A DNA stretch of 43,534 nt, taken from assembly GCA_947594835.1 (NCBI GenBank), contig CANQEH010000021.1, positions 1-43,534 on the forward strand, read 5' to 3'. Source of the DNA: an uncultured Acetatifactor sp. (lineage in GTDB: Bacteria; Bacillota; Clostridia; Lachnospirales; Lachnospiraceae). Position numbers and translations under genes: made by a program. The notes under the pieces are model-generated. The model saw only the letters and a program-made list of their open reading frames with translations. It had not been told where the DNA came from and did not search any database. Below are positions 1-7,012 of this stretch, piece after piece (position 1 is the stretch's first letter; each line of letters opens with the position of its first letter).

Positions 1-553
1 AAATACTGATCAGACATCTTCCGCCCAACCGTTTAGCCGACAGTGCACGGGCAATGTACGCAGGCGAATGGCTTAACGGGATGATCTTTGATGCGATCTC
101 TTCATGCTGGCTGACATAGCAGTAACTGCATCGCAGGTTACAGGCCTGCCGATTAACATAGCACTCCACATACCGGGTTATCTTGTTTTCCAGCAGAGGA
201 GAATCCTTCTCTGCACCAATACTTTCCAGTTGAAGCTGATCCCATGTTCGGATGCAGTCTTGTAAGACAGCATCCGCTAACAGCACTTGCATCCCCATAT
301 CCGACAACTGTTTTTGGATCTCTGCAGCAGCCTGCACATCCTGCACTGCGACAATCACTGCGGTCAACTCCCATTTCGTCAATTCTGCAGGGGGGACACA
401 TTTTCTCCCGTCTTCCAAAGGCTCCGTGTACCAGTTTTTGGGATCATTGTCCGAAAAAACCACAATAGTATATCCTGCGTCCAAGTATTTTATCTTGCTG
501 TGCATATAATGGCCTGTCGCAAAAACTGCATATCGCAAGTTGTCGGCTTTCAT
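1..553 (-). CDS. Radical SAM protein, 3' part missing at the window edge
   Basis: The reading frame is open from an ATG at 553 to the left edge, giving 184 residues and no stop. An AGGAG ribosome site lies just upstream. Residues 138-145 read CNLRCSYC, the CxxxCxxC motif that binds the 4Fe-4S cluster of radical SAM enzymes. The first ~110 residues form a separate domain that starts with hydrophobic beta-strand-like segments (YAVFATGHY, YTIVVFSDND), in the same place as the N-terminal domains of the next two upstream genes. It is the last visible gene of a minus-strand cluster and lies 85 bp downstream of the methyltransferase. The motif makes the superfamily assignment firm. The substrate is unknown, and the SAM-barrel remainder and any auxiliary cluster are outside the window. 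Confidence 0.82.
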   Translation of the reverse strand, partial: MKADNLRYAVFATGHYMHSKIKYLDAGYTIVVFSDNDPKNWYTEPLEDGRKCVPPAELTKWELTAVIVAVQDVQAAAEIQKQLSDMGMQVLLADAVLQDCIRTWDQLQLESIGAEKDSPLLENKITRYVECYVNRQACNLRCSYCYVSQHEEIASKIIPLSHSPAYIARALSAKRLGGRCLISI

Positions 554-638
554 ACAAGAAAACTCCTGTCTTCATCTGGGATGGGCTATTGTGACACTGG
601 AAGCTTCATAAGGCTTTTCCTACTCGTCTAAATCATTT

Positions 639-1769
639 TTATCCCATAAGTTTAGAAAATAATATCTTCGTCAGTGCCCCCCCGTATTTTGGGTCGTCAT
701 ACTGACAAATAATCTCGGGAGATATATCATTTCTTTTTGTTACTCTCACTAGGATATCCTCTCTGTAGTCTTGATGCTGTACATAAAGCGAATGCGCCGT
801 CTCCATTTTTTCCCTTTGGACTTCTATTTCCAGACAAGTGCCAAAGATTTCTGTAAAGTTGATAGACTCGCCGTTTCTTCTGAGCACCATCAGCTTCCCG
901 GCATCGTCTGTAGTAAAATCCCACTGATGGACACCCGCATAGGAATTGACCATTCCCTCTGCCTCATGATGCTGCAGTAACAACTGTCCCCCTATCTTTA
1001 AAACCCTGGTTGCTTCGATAAACGCCCGTAACAAGTCTACACAATGATCCATTGCGTTGTTGACAATGACGTAATCTGCAACATTTTCTCCAAAAAAGCC
1101 AGTCAGTGTTTCCATAATTGCAAATTCCGGCCGGACAGGGAGCGCATAATCATATTTTTCGCTCAATCTGTTATATTGAAAAGCCAACGTATCTACCGGA
1201 TAATAGCGCACTTTTCCGTCTCTGACGATCGTTCCGTACTTTGGTATGGGCCCACATCCCACATCAAGTACGATGTCTCCGTCTTTGGGGTCAATATCGT
1301 TATAAGAATACTGAAATTCACGCTCCCGGAATCTACCCTGAAGATGGACTTTTATTTCCTTCATTCTGGTGTCCCACCAAGCAGCTTCTTCCATCCGTAA
1401 ATCATCTATCCAATCTTCAATATCTTTTTCTGTTGCACCGGAATATCTTTTCCTAATCTGCTTTCGTTTCTGCAGTTCAGGCATACTTGTCTCAAAGAAA
1501 TGTTTTCCTGTATAATACCAGACCGGGACAAAACGATTCAACTTGTGTACTGCTTCTGTAATTTCTTTTCTATATTCTTTGCCTGTTGTGATATAAACAA
1601 CATCATCTTTTGAAAGATTTCTGATGATTTCCGGGCTTTCCACAGTGTACTTCCCAATACGCTTCCCTAAATTGGCAATATCTGAATCTACTATTTTATC
1701 CACATTTCTATTTTCTTCCTTATCAATTACACTGTTCAGATATTTTCCTGCGCCCCAAAACACTATCAT
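639..1769 (-). CDS. Class I SAM-dependent methyltransferase with an N-terminal Rossmann-like domain
   Basis: 376 residues. Residues 1-80 look like a small nucleotide-binding domain (IVFWGAGKY at 2-10, then alternating strand/helix), of the kind seen at the front of sugar-modifying proteins in surface-polysaccharide loci. The methyltransferase domain follows: motif I is DVGCG at 169-173, and further on come NNAMDHCVDLL and the LKIGGQLLLQHH segment typical of the post-motif-III strand. The start is supported by a GAGGA site five bases before the ATG. It lies 28 bp downstream of a radical SAM gene and 85 bp upstream of another, so the three probably act on the same substrate. What is methylated (a sugar, a lipid-linked intermediate or a peptide) cannot be told from sequence. 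Fold assignment is confident; the role is inference. Confidence 0.8.
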   Translation of the reverse strand: MIVFWGAGKYLNSVIDKEENRNVDKIVDSDIANLGKRIGKYTVESPEIIRNLSKDDVVYITTGKEYRKEITEAVHKLNRFVPVWYYTGKHFFETSMPELQKRKQIRKRYSGATEKDIEDWIDDLRMEEAAWWDTRMKEIKVHLQGRFREREFQYSYNDIDPKDGDIVLDVGCGPIPKYGTIVRDGKVRYYPVDTLAFQYNRLSEKYDYALPVRPEFAIMETLTGFFGENVADYVIVNNAMDHCVDLLRAFIEATRVLKIGGQLLLQHHEAEGMVNSYAGVHQWDFTTDDAGKLMVLRRNGESINFTEIFGTCLEIEVQREKMETAHSLYVQHQDYREDILVRVTKRNDISPEIICQYDDPKYGGALTKILFSKLMG

Positions 1770-1797
1770 CTTTTTCCTCTTTCTCCGAATCCGGCTT

Positions 1798-3180
1798 CTA
1801 TCCCAAATCCCGGTTTAACAATTCCAGCAAAGATGGTTTGATATAGCTTTTCCCCCACTTATCAACCTGTTGATACATATCTCCATACGCAGGCGCATTC
1901 ACTTTATCACCCAAGATACGAAGGGGAAAAATATCAGCTCCTGCAAAACACCATTTTGCCGGGCATTCTTTAACCGGCTGGACTGCAATGTCCTTGTCCA
2001 GATTCTGATAGATATTGGTCAGATCTTCCTGTTCATTTCGGAACGCAGAGCAATATCTTACACCTCCGGCAAAGGCATCTACATAAAAGTAACTTTTTCC
2101 CGCCATGCACTGATGAACTTCCTGTAAGCCTTCTGTGCGCCGGAATCGGAATTTTTCAGACCCCCAACTGTCCCATGTATCCTCATAAACTTCTTGAGAC
2201 AATTGAGTCAGTATAACAGGGTGTAACAGGTCGGAATCATCCCGCATGACATCCACTTGCGGATAAATTCCCAGCCTGTCCCAAAATTTTTCCTTAATTT
2301 CCTTCACATAAGGATAGTATACATCACTGGCAACAATGATCGTATAAAGAGATGCAGCGCTGTCCCTTACTTTCTCAATGTTGCTTAAAAAGATTTCCAG
2401 CGTGTGCGTCTTTATCAGCTCCAGATAATGCACGGAAAAGCAAATAATCAAGTTTTTCAATAAATCCGAAGGGATTTCCAAAATTTTATCCAGCGTTTCA
2501 GTAATAACACCATTGGTTGCTATCTTCACGATATGCCCATCTTTCAACAGCTCACAAACCAATTCTTCAACACCTTCCACCAGCAAAGTTTCCCCCCCTG
2601 CTGCCAATGAAACGAAACAGATTCCCCCCATCCGCTCTCTCCTCAGCGAATATGCCATATACTGCGGCGCATGAGGCATCTTTTTTTGCCAGGGAGCCGT
2701 TTCAAAAACAGATTCACCGGCCAATTGTTTCATATAGCAGTAGTCACATCGGAAGTTGCAGATATTGGTCGGAAGCGTGTAACAAAAATATTTTACCAAC
2801 CTCTCATCCGATTTTCTCCGATAAATCTCCCTTTCCAGATATCCTGTCTTTTCCAGAAAAAGAATTTCTTTCCTCTGTTTTTTTTCTGTCCATACCTCAT
2901 AGATGTGCCTTGATCCTATCTGTAAATGCTTGATCTGCTGCTGTATTTTTGCATATTGTTTCAGATCATATATGGCAATATAGACTAATGTGACTTCTTT
3001 TTTCAATAAATCGTCCGGGCAGATACACTCTATCCTGTCATCCGTGTAGCGCTGTCCCCATTTTTCCGATGCATTATCTACGAAGTAAGATATTTTCTCA
3101 TCTGCAGCAATATCGCCATAACAATCCTGCATACACTTTCCTACACCCCAGATAGCAACGGTCTGCTTCACAGTTTCCAT
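1798..3180 (-). CDS. Radical SAM protein with an N-terminal Rossmann-like domain and C-terminal cysteines
   Basis: 460 residues. The first ~95 residues form a domain with a glycine-rich turn (IWGVGKC at 10-16) and a following acidic strand end (YFVDNASEKWG), resembling the front of the methyltransferase next to it. The radical SAM core begins at CNFRCDYC (C141, C145, C148), which binds the 4Fe-4S cluster that cleaves S-adenosylmethionine. The C-terminal part has further cysteines in RYCSAF and ECPAKWCFAG that could hold an auxiliary cluster, as in SPASM/twitch enzymes. A GAGGAGG site five bases before the ATG fixes the start. The cluster context suggests modification of a surface glycan or lipid-linked intermediate, but a peptide substrate is not excluded. 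Enzyme class is secure; substrate unknown. Confidence 0.85.
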   Translation of the reverse strand: METVKQTVAIWGVGKCMQDCYGDIAADEKISYFVDNASEKWGQRYTDDRIECICPDDLLKKEVTLVYIAIYDLKQYAKIQQQIKHLQIGSRHIYEVWTEKKQRKEILFLEKTGYLEREIYRRKSDERLVKYFCYTLPTNICNFRCDYCYMKQLAGESVFETAPWQKKMPHAPQYMAYSLRRERMGGICFVSLAAGGETLLVEGVEELVCELLKDGHIVKIATNGVITETLDKILEIPSDLLKNLIICFSVHYLELIKTHTLEIFLSNIEKVRDSAASLYTIIVASDVYYPYVKEIKEKFWDRLGIYPQVDVMRDDSDLLHPVILTQLSQEVYEDTWDSWGSEKFRFRRTEGLQEVHQCMAGKSYFYVDAFAGGVRYCSAFRNEQEDLTNIYQNLDKDIAVQPVKECPAKWCFAGADIFPLRILGDKVNAPAYGDMYQQVDKWGKSYIKPSLLELLNRDLG

Positions 3181-3236
3181 ATATACCTCCTCAAGTTACA
3201 ATAAACAATGCTATTTTAATTATGTCTCTTTCCCCT

Positions 3237-4340
3237 TCAAACTACCCTCATCCAGATTTCATGCCCCGCCTCTTTACACGCCCCTTGCTGCAGGCAAGAA
3301 TGATTTTGAATACAAGAAATATAATCCGGCAAACTGTAATAAGCTTCCTGAAAGCAGTCAATCCCCTGCTCAAACATATACTGCATCAGTTTTTCACTAG
3401 AGATCGAGGGATGTATCCACGAAATAGCGCCATTTTTCTTTGATATGGCTAATACATAATTGGTCGTATTTGCTGCAAAGAAAAAGAAATCGTCATTTTC
3501 ACAGTAATCAATATATTTCCCCCAAACTGCTCTTGGATAATATGCAAAATCATTCGGTTTGTTTTTTTCAAAGAAAATCTTGCCGCTTTCCCGATCCACA
3601 ATCTGAATCTCATCCGAATGGAAAGGCGGAATGATGATTCTATCCTCAAGAACCGCCATACTGTATGCTTTATCATCTATTACAGCATCACAGAGCAGCT
3701 TAATATGGTTGATCCGATAATCCCATACATATATGCGTCTCGCAGCCGTCAAGATATACATGACACCGTCTCTTGGCACTATATGCCGTACATCTTCGAT
3801 CCTCTCCCCTAAGATGACGCTTTCTTCCTTCCCTGTATCCAGTGTCCTCTTTACGGCACAATTTCCTGTCTCCCCGAATAAATACACATTGTTTTCTATC
3901 TTACAGATCCGAAAAGGCATGAATGGAAAATTTGTAGCAAATTCTGTCCGGGAAACATTTCTGTTGTCTCGATTAAAGATGACCTCTTCCCTCTGCCCCC
4001 GTGGATAGATATATATTTTTTTATCTTTTTCAAACCATCCTGCTATATTTCCCCATTTATAATAATCGCAATCTATTTTTGTTTCGCTCATCTGTCCTGA
4101 ATCTGCTTGATACTCTACCAGATATCTGCCGTCATTTGTCAATGCATAGATGCTTCTGTCAATCGTCATCATCCATCCAGACGCATCGTCTTTTCCAAAG
4201 ATATGTTTGGAAGCATTCCCTATCAGTTGGACATCACCTGTTGCCATGTCCATCCTGGCAAAGGCGCCGCCCCCTGTTGTAAAAAAATACAAATACCCTT
4301 CTAGGGCTGCACACATCCTGAACAACATTATGGAATCCAT
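3237..4340 (-). CDS. Beta-propeller-like protein of unknown function
   Basis: 367 residues, no signal peptide and no membrane segment. The chain is made of short hydrophobic strands, many shaped like the blades of WD/Kelch-type propellers (EGYLYFFTTGGGAFARMD, DRSIYALTNDGRYLVEY, ENNVYLFGETG, DGVMYILTAARRIYVWDY). I cannot assign a named family. The start was set at the ATG at 4340 because AGGAG sits five bases before it; a longer in-frame ATG at 4415 would overlap the preceding gene. It begins 32 bp after the stop of the CDP-glycerol-transferase-like gene, so the two are probably translated from one message. A role in binding or presenting the product of that enzyme is possible but is inference only. 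Confidence 0.72.
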   Translation of the reverse strand: MDSIMLFRMCAALEGYLYFFTTGGGAFARMDMATGDVQLIGNASKHIFGKDDASGWMMTIDRSIYALTNDGRYLVEYQADSGQMSETKIDCDYYKWGNIAGWFEKDKKIYIYPRGQREEVIFNRDNRNVSRTEFATNFPFMPFRICKIENNVYLFGETGNCAVKRTLDTGKEESVILGERIEDVRHIVPRDGVMYILTAARRIYVWDYRINHIKLLCDAVIDDKAYSMAVLEDRIIIPPFHSDEIQIVDRESGKIFFEKNKPNDFAYYPRAVWGKYIDYCENDDFFFFAANTTNYVLAISKKNGAISWIHPSISSEKLMQYMFEQGIDCFQEAYYSLPDYISCIQNHSCLQQGACKEAGHEIWMRVV

Positions 4341-4372
4341 CTCGTCTCCTAACGTCCATACACCGTAGGCTT

Positions 4373-5707
4373 TTACACATCCTGCACCATCACCGGCATC
4401 CCTGCCCTCTGGCACAGATTCACCATACTGCTTCCGTCTCCGTAATACCCGTCACTAAGCCCGATGGCTCTATTTAACTCCGCAGTGTCATCGTATATGC
4501 CCCAGCTTTCTTGCCTGTAGTCACGCACCAATGCTTCATACTCCGCCCAGAGTTCAGGCCGCATGGAGCGCAGCGTTGCCTCCATCAGCGGATGGGGCCT
4601 CCAAAGAAGCACCACCTCCTCCTGATTTTGCCGGAAGGTATCCAATACGCTGCGCAGCTTGGCAAGATACTGATCCGAGTACTGCAAAAGTGCTGTTACG
4701 CTTGTGTTGTACAAAACGACCTTTTTTCTGGTGCCATCTGCCTTATAGAGGATCTTTTTCCATTCCTCCGGGATCTCTTCATCGCTTACCGCAGCGCTGA
4801 CCGCCTTGTCATACTTTGGCGATCCCAGCCCTAAGATCCTCTCCTCCCAGGTTTTCCGGGTCTGCTCGCCCACGGCCTGGGAGAGTACATCAATATAAAT
4901 CTGCCGCATGGCCTCGGACTGTACGATGACCCTGTCCGCATTGAATACGCCGGGCTTCGTCACGAAGTGTGCCATGCTTGTAACGGCTTGTTTATCTTTC
5001 GGATCGATTTCTGCCAACACAAAATACGGGATGTAGACCAGCTTGTCCGTATACTGCTTCAGATTCCGGGAATAAAAAAAGGGGTCTACGCTGGTCACGA
5101 AATTAAATTCATCATACGGATTATGAATGAAGACGACATCCGGCCTGCGCTTTTCAAAGTCGTAATCCTGATAAAACGTCACCGGCACATCTTTCGGAAA
5201 GTGTGTCCCCTCATAGTGCATTTCCCGAAAGCTTCCGTCCGGGTTTTTGTCATAGTACGGTATCGGAATCACATACGCATCGCAGTCTGGATCGGCATCG
5301 GCTGCACGCCATACGCTTTCTAAACTGTCCCACATAGACGCTTTGTACGGCAGGAACACAACCTCTTTTCGAATCTTCACGTCATATTTGATGCTGTTTT
5401 CAATCTTGATCAGCTGCTGGCGCAGGGTTTTGTACAGCTTGCCCGCATGATCTTCCGCCAGGCCAAGCCCCTCATGGGCTTGATACAAAAGTTCGCAATA
5501 CCTTTCTATCAAAGGGATCCCCGGAAACCCTTCACCCTCTGTCTTTTCTATCAGATTTCCCAGTTCGATCGCGCCGTCCTGACAGTCGGCAAGCAAGCCT
5601 TGTGCGCCGGCAATATCTCTTTTCTCGATGGATGTCCTGATCTCTTTATTTGCTTCTTCCAGCAGTTTCACAAATTCCAGCGCCTGCTGTTGGTGCATCT
5701 TTCTCAT
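4373..5707 (-). CDS. CDP-glycerol glycerophosphotransferase-like protein
   Basis: 444 residues. The N-terminal ~115 residues are helical and charged, probably coiled. The remainder resembles the GT-B-like fold of CDP-glycerol:glycerophosphotransferases, which transfer glycerol-phosphate from CDP-glycerol to teichoic-acid-type polymers: VVLYNTSVTALL, then LLWRPHPL, and GYYGDGSSMVNLCQRAGMP near the C-terminus, where a D-(Y/G)-S-S motif is characteristic. There is no membrane anchor or signal peptide, so it is probably cytoplasmic or peripheral. A GAGG site eight bases before ATG 5707 supports the start; Met at codon 4 is an alternative. It is the first gene of the left-hand minus-strand cluster, 32 bp ahead of the propeller-like gene, and follows the non-coding cassette at 5.7-6.1 kb. 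The glycerol-phosphate activity is family-based inference. Confidence 0.7.
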   Translation of the reverse strand: MRKMHQQQALEFVKLLEEANKEIRTSIEKRDIAGAQGLLADCQDGAIELGNLIEKTEGEGFPGIPLIERYCELLYQAHEGLGLAEDHAGKLYKTLRQQLIKIENSIKYDVKIRKEVVFLPYKASMWDSLESVWRAADADPDCDAYVIPIPYYDKNPDGSFREMHYEGTHFPKDVPVTFYQDYDFEKRRPDVVFIHNPYDEFNFVTSVDPFFYSRNLKQYTDKLVYIPYFVLAEIDPKDKQAVTSMAHFVTKPGVFNADRVIVQSEAMRQIYIDVLSQAVGEQTRKTWEERILGLGSPKYDKAVSAAVSDEEIPEEWKKILYKADGTRKKVVLYNTSVTALLQYSDQYLAKLRSVLDTFRQNQEEVVLLWRPHPLMEATLRSMRPELWAEYEALVRDYRQESWGIYDDTAELNRAIGLSDGYYGDGSSMVNLCQRAGMPVMVQDV

Positions 5708-5760
5708 ATTGGTAACCTCAAACCAGTCTGTGACAATGATCCCTTATAAACAGGCAACAA

Positions 5761-5790
5761 AATAGGCGTGTACATTTTTCATATACACGC
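5761..5790 (-). terminator. Terminator-like hairpin after the leader ORF
   Basis: On the minus strand GCGTGTA (5784-5790) pairs with TACACGC (5766-5772) across an 11-nt loop, followed by CTATTTTG. The stem is only 7 bp and the T-tract is interrupted, so it could be a conditional (attenuator) terminator rather than a strong one. Confidence 0.4.
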
Positions 5791-5826
5791 TTATCGCTCT
5801 TTGGTCAAAACAAGTAACCTGATCAT
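5791..5826 (-). CDS. Possible leader peptide MIRLLVLTKER
   Basis: An 11-codon ORF with a GGGAGG site 11 bases before its ATG. Its stop codon is immediately followed by the hairpin at 5766-5790. A tiny ORF running directly into a terminator-like stem is the usual form of a transcription attenuator. The downstream gene would be the CDP-glycerol-transferase-like protein at 5707. Translation is not proven. Confidence 0.3.
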   Translation of the reverse strand: MIRLLVLTKER

Positions 5827-5828
5827 CT

Positions 5829-5915
5829 CTATAGCTGCCTCCCTGCAATTTTAACGGAATCCCATTCCATCTGGTGTTGATAAACTTTATTAGTATATCG
5901 GCTCTTTGGAGCCAT
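5829..5915 (-). CDS. Possible 28-residue ORF in the cassette
   Basis: ATG at 5915, stop TAG at 5829, beginning MAPKSRYTNK and ending AGRQL. It is basic and polar with no membrane segment. There is no good ribosome site (only AAG nearby), so translation is doubtful. It is listed because it is open across the middle of the cassette and its stop lies three bases before the next short ORF, a leader-peptide-like arrangement. Confidence 0.2.
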   Translation of the reverse strand: MAPKSRYTNKVYQHQMEWDSVKIAGRQL

Positions 5916-5960
5916 TTCTTAATACTTGGCAGCTACATATATCGCAATATATATCACAAT

Positions 5961-6053
5961 AGAAAAACCACCCCTAAACTTTGACCGAGCGATGGGGTGG
6001 ATTTTTCTATCTCAAAAACTTGGCCAACCCACCTTGTGGGCGGTTGCTCCTTT
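5961..6053 (-). ncRNA. Candidate small RNA of about 93 nt
   Basis: Transcription from the promoter at 6060-6087 would first cross a compact hairpin (CCCAC/GTGGG stem at 6028-6040, extended by CAA/TTG). It would then cross a long hairpin with CCACCCC (5968-5974) paired to GGGGTGG (5994-6000) and flanking A/T runs that extend the stem to about 14 bp with one bulge. The minus-strand RNA ends in TTTTTCT after the stem, so it looks like an intrinsic terminator; the flanking symmetry would let it act in both directions. No protein reading frame of normal length fits. An antisense antitoxin of the txpA/bsrG type has a similar layout, but I see no convincing toxin ORF on the other strand. Confidence 0.45.
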
Positions 6054-6059
6054 ACTATT

Positions 6060-6087
6060 AGTATAGTATTTTCTCATGGTTTGTCAA
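6060..6087 (-). promoter_or_regulatory. Sigma-A promoter of the small-RNA cassette
   Basis: Read on the minus strand: -35 TTGACA (6082-6087), 16-bp spacer, -10 TATACT (6060-6065). It lies just downstream of the AraC stop codon and points towards the hairpins at 5961-6046. The predicted start is near 6053. This is one of the closest consensus promoters in the window. Confidence 0.7.
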
Positions 6088-6109
6088 GGAAAACTTCTCT
6101 GGCGTTACC

Positions 6110-7012
6110 CTATTGGCGGTTTTTCCCCTCCTGCACCAACCTTGCGATCAGGCCTTCCACTTCCTGCAGCTGCTCCCTGGAGTTTTCCCGATGGCTCTGT
6201 TTGCGGTACTGGGAAGGCGACATCCCTTTCATGGAGCGGAATGCTTTGGTGAAGACAAGGGCGTCACTGTAACCGCAGGAGAGAGCGATGCTCTCAATGG
6301 GATAGGAAGTGGAATCCAGCAGTTCCCGGGCCTTTGTGATGCGGAAGGTGGTAAGGAACCGCTGGGGCGACATTCCCAGATACTCCTGAAAGAGGGTGTA
6401 CAGATAGCTTCTGTTGATGCAGACATAATCCGCCACATCCGTGACCTTGATGGGATTGCAGTAATTGCTCTGGATAAAGGACACCGCCTTTTTCACATAC
6501 TGATTTCCCTTGTCTTTTTCGTCTTTTGCCACCACGCCGGCGCTTTCGGCCAGTATGGACAGAAACACGCCCAGCAGGCCATTGCGGCGCAGATCGTCCG
6601 CCACGCCGTATGTGTTGTGCTCCATCATGTCCCGCACAAGGGAATACAACTCCTGATCCCGGCTGCAGGAAAAGATAGGATGTCTGCGGGAAAGCCCCAT
6701 GGCTGTCAGATATTCTTCCGCCCGGCTGCCCCCAAAGCCGACCCACAGATAGCTCCACGGCTCCTTTTCGTCCGCCTGGTAAAAGACCAGCTCCTCCGGC
6801 GGTATCAAAAACCCAAACCCCGCTTCCAATCGGTACTCCTTGTCCTGAAAGCGGAAAATCCCCTTGCCGTTTAGCACATAGTGAATCAGATAATGGGGCT
6901 TGGACGCAGGGCCGAAACTGTGCAGGCCCTCCGTCTGGGAGCACCCGCAGCAGTTGACATAGAGGCTCCCCGCCCTGTCATTCTCAAAATCCAGTTTAAA
7001 CGCTTTCTCCAC
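6110..7012 (-). CDS. AraC-family transcriptional regulator with cupin-like sensor domain
   Basis: 300 residues from a GTG at 7012. Residues ~1-150 form the AraC_binding (cupin-like) sensor domain (HYLIHYVLNGKGIFRFQDKEY, then FGFLIPPEELVFYQAD). The C-terminal ~100 residues are two helix-turn-helix units (VTDVADYVCINRSYLYTLF and ESIALSCGYSDALVFTKAFR) with the family signature ending GMSPSQYRK. The GTG was chosen because GGGAGGT sits five bases before it; a longer in-frame start inside the preceding gene gives low-complexity sequence unlike this family. The start overlaps the aldo/keto reductase stop by 17 bases, so the two are translationally coupled. It probably regulates its own operon in response to a carbohydrate-type ligand; the ligand is unknown. 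Confidence 0.88.
   Translation of the reverse strand: MEKAFKLDFENDRAGSLYVNCCGCSQTEGLHSFGPASKPHYLIHYVLNGKGIFRFQDKEYRLEAGFGFLIPPEELVFYQADEKEPWSYLWVGFGGSRAEEYLTAMGLSRRHPIFSCSRDQELYSLVRDMMEHNTYGVADDLRRNGLLGVFLSILAESAGVVAKDEKDKGNQYVKKAVSFIQSNYCNPIKVTDVADYVCINRSYLYTLFQEYLGMSPQRFLTTFRITKARELLDSTSYPIESIALSCGYSDALVFTKAFRSMKGMSPSQYRKQSHRENSREQLQEVEGLIARLVQEGKNRQ

Larger units (their letters stand above)
5708..6109. other. Gene-free cassette with promoter, hairpins and tiny ORFs
   Basis: About 400 bp between the AraC gene and the CDP-glycerol-transferase-like gene without a conventional gene. It holds a strong minus-strand promoter, two hairpins that would form a ~95-nt RNA, a GGCTC/GAGCC hairpin at 5900-5913, two very short minus-strand ORFs and a terminator-like hairpin at 5766-5790. 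The individual parts are listed separately. I have the impression that this block recurs in other Clostridia, but could not check it. Confidence 0.6.

Noticed and set aside
5708..6109. Type I toxin gene on the plus strand of the small-RNA cassette
   Set aside because: No plus-strand ORF with a start, ribosome site and the expected single membrane helix was found, so the toxin partner is not claimed.
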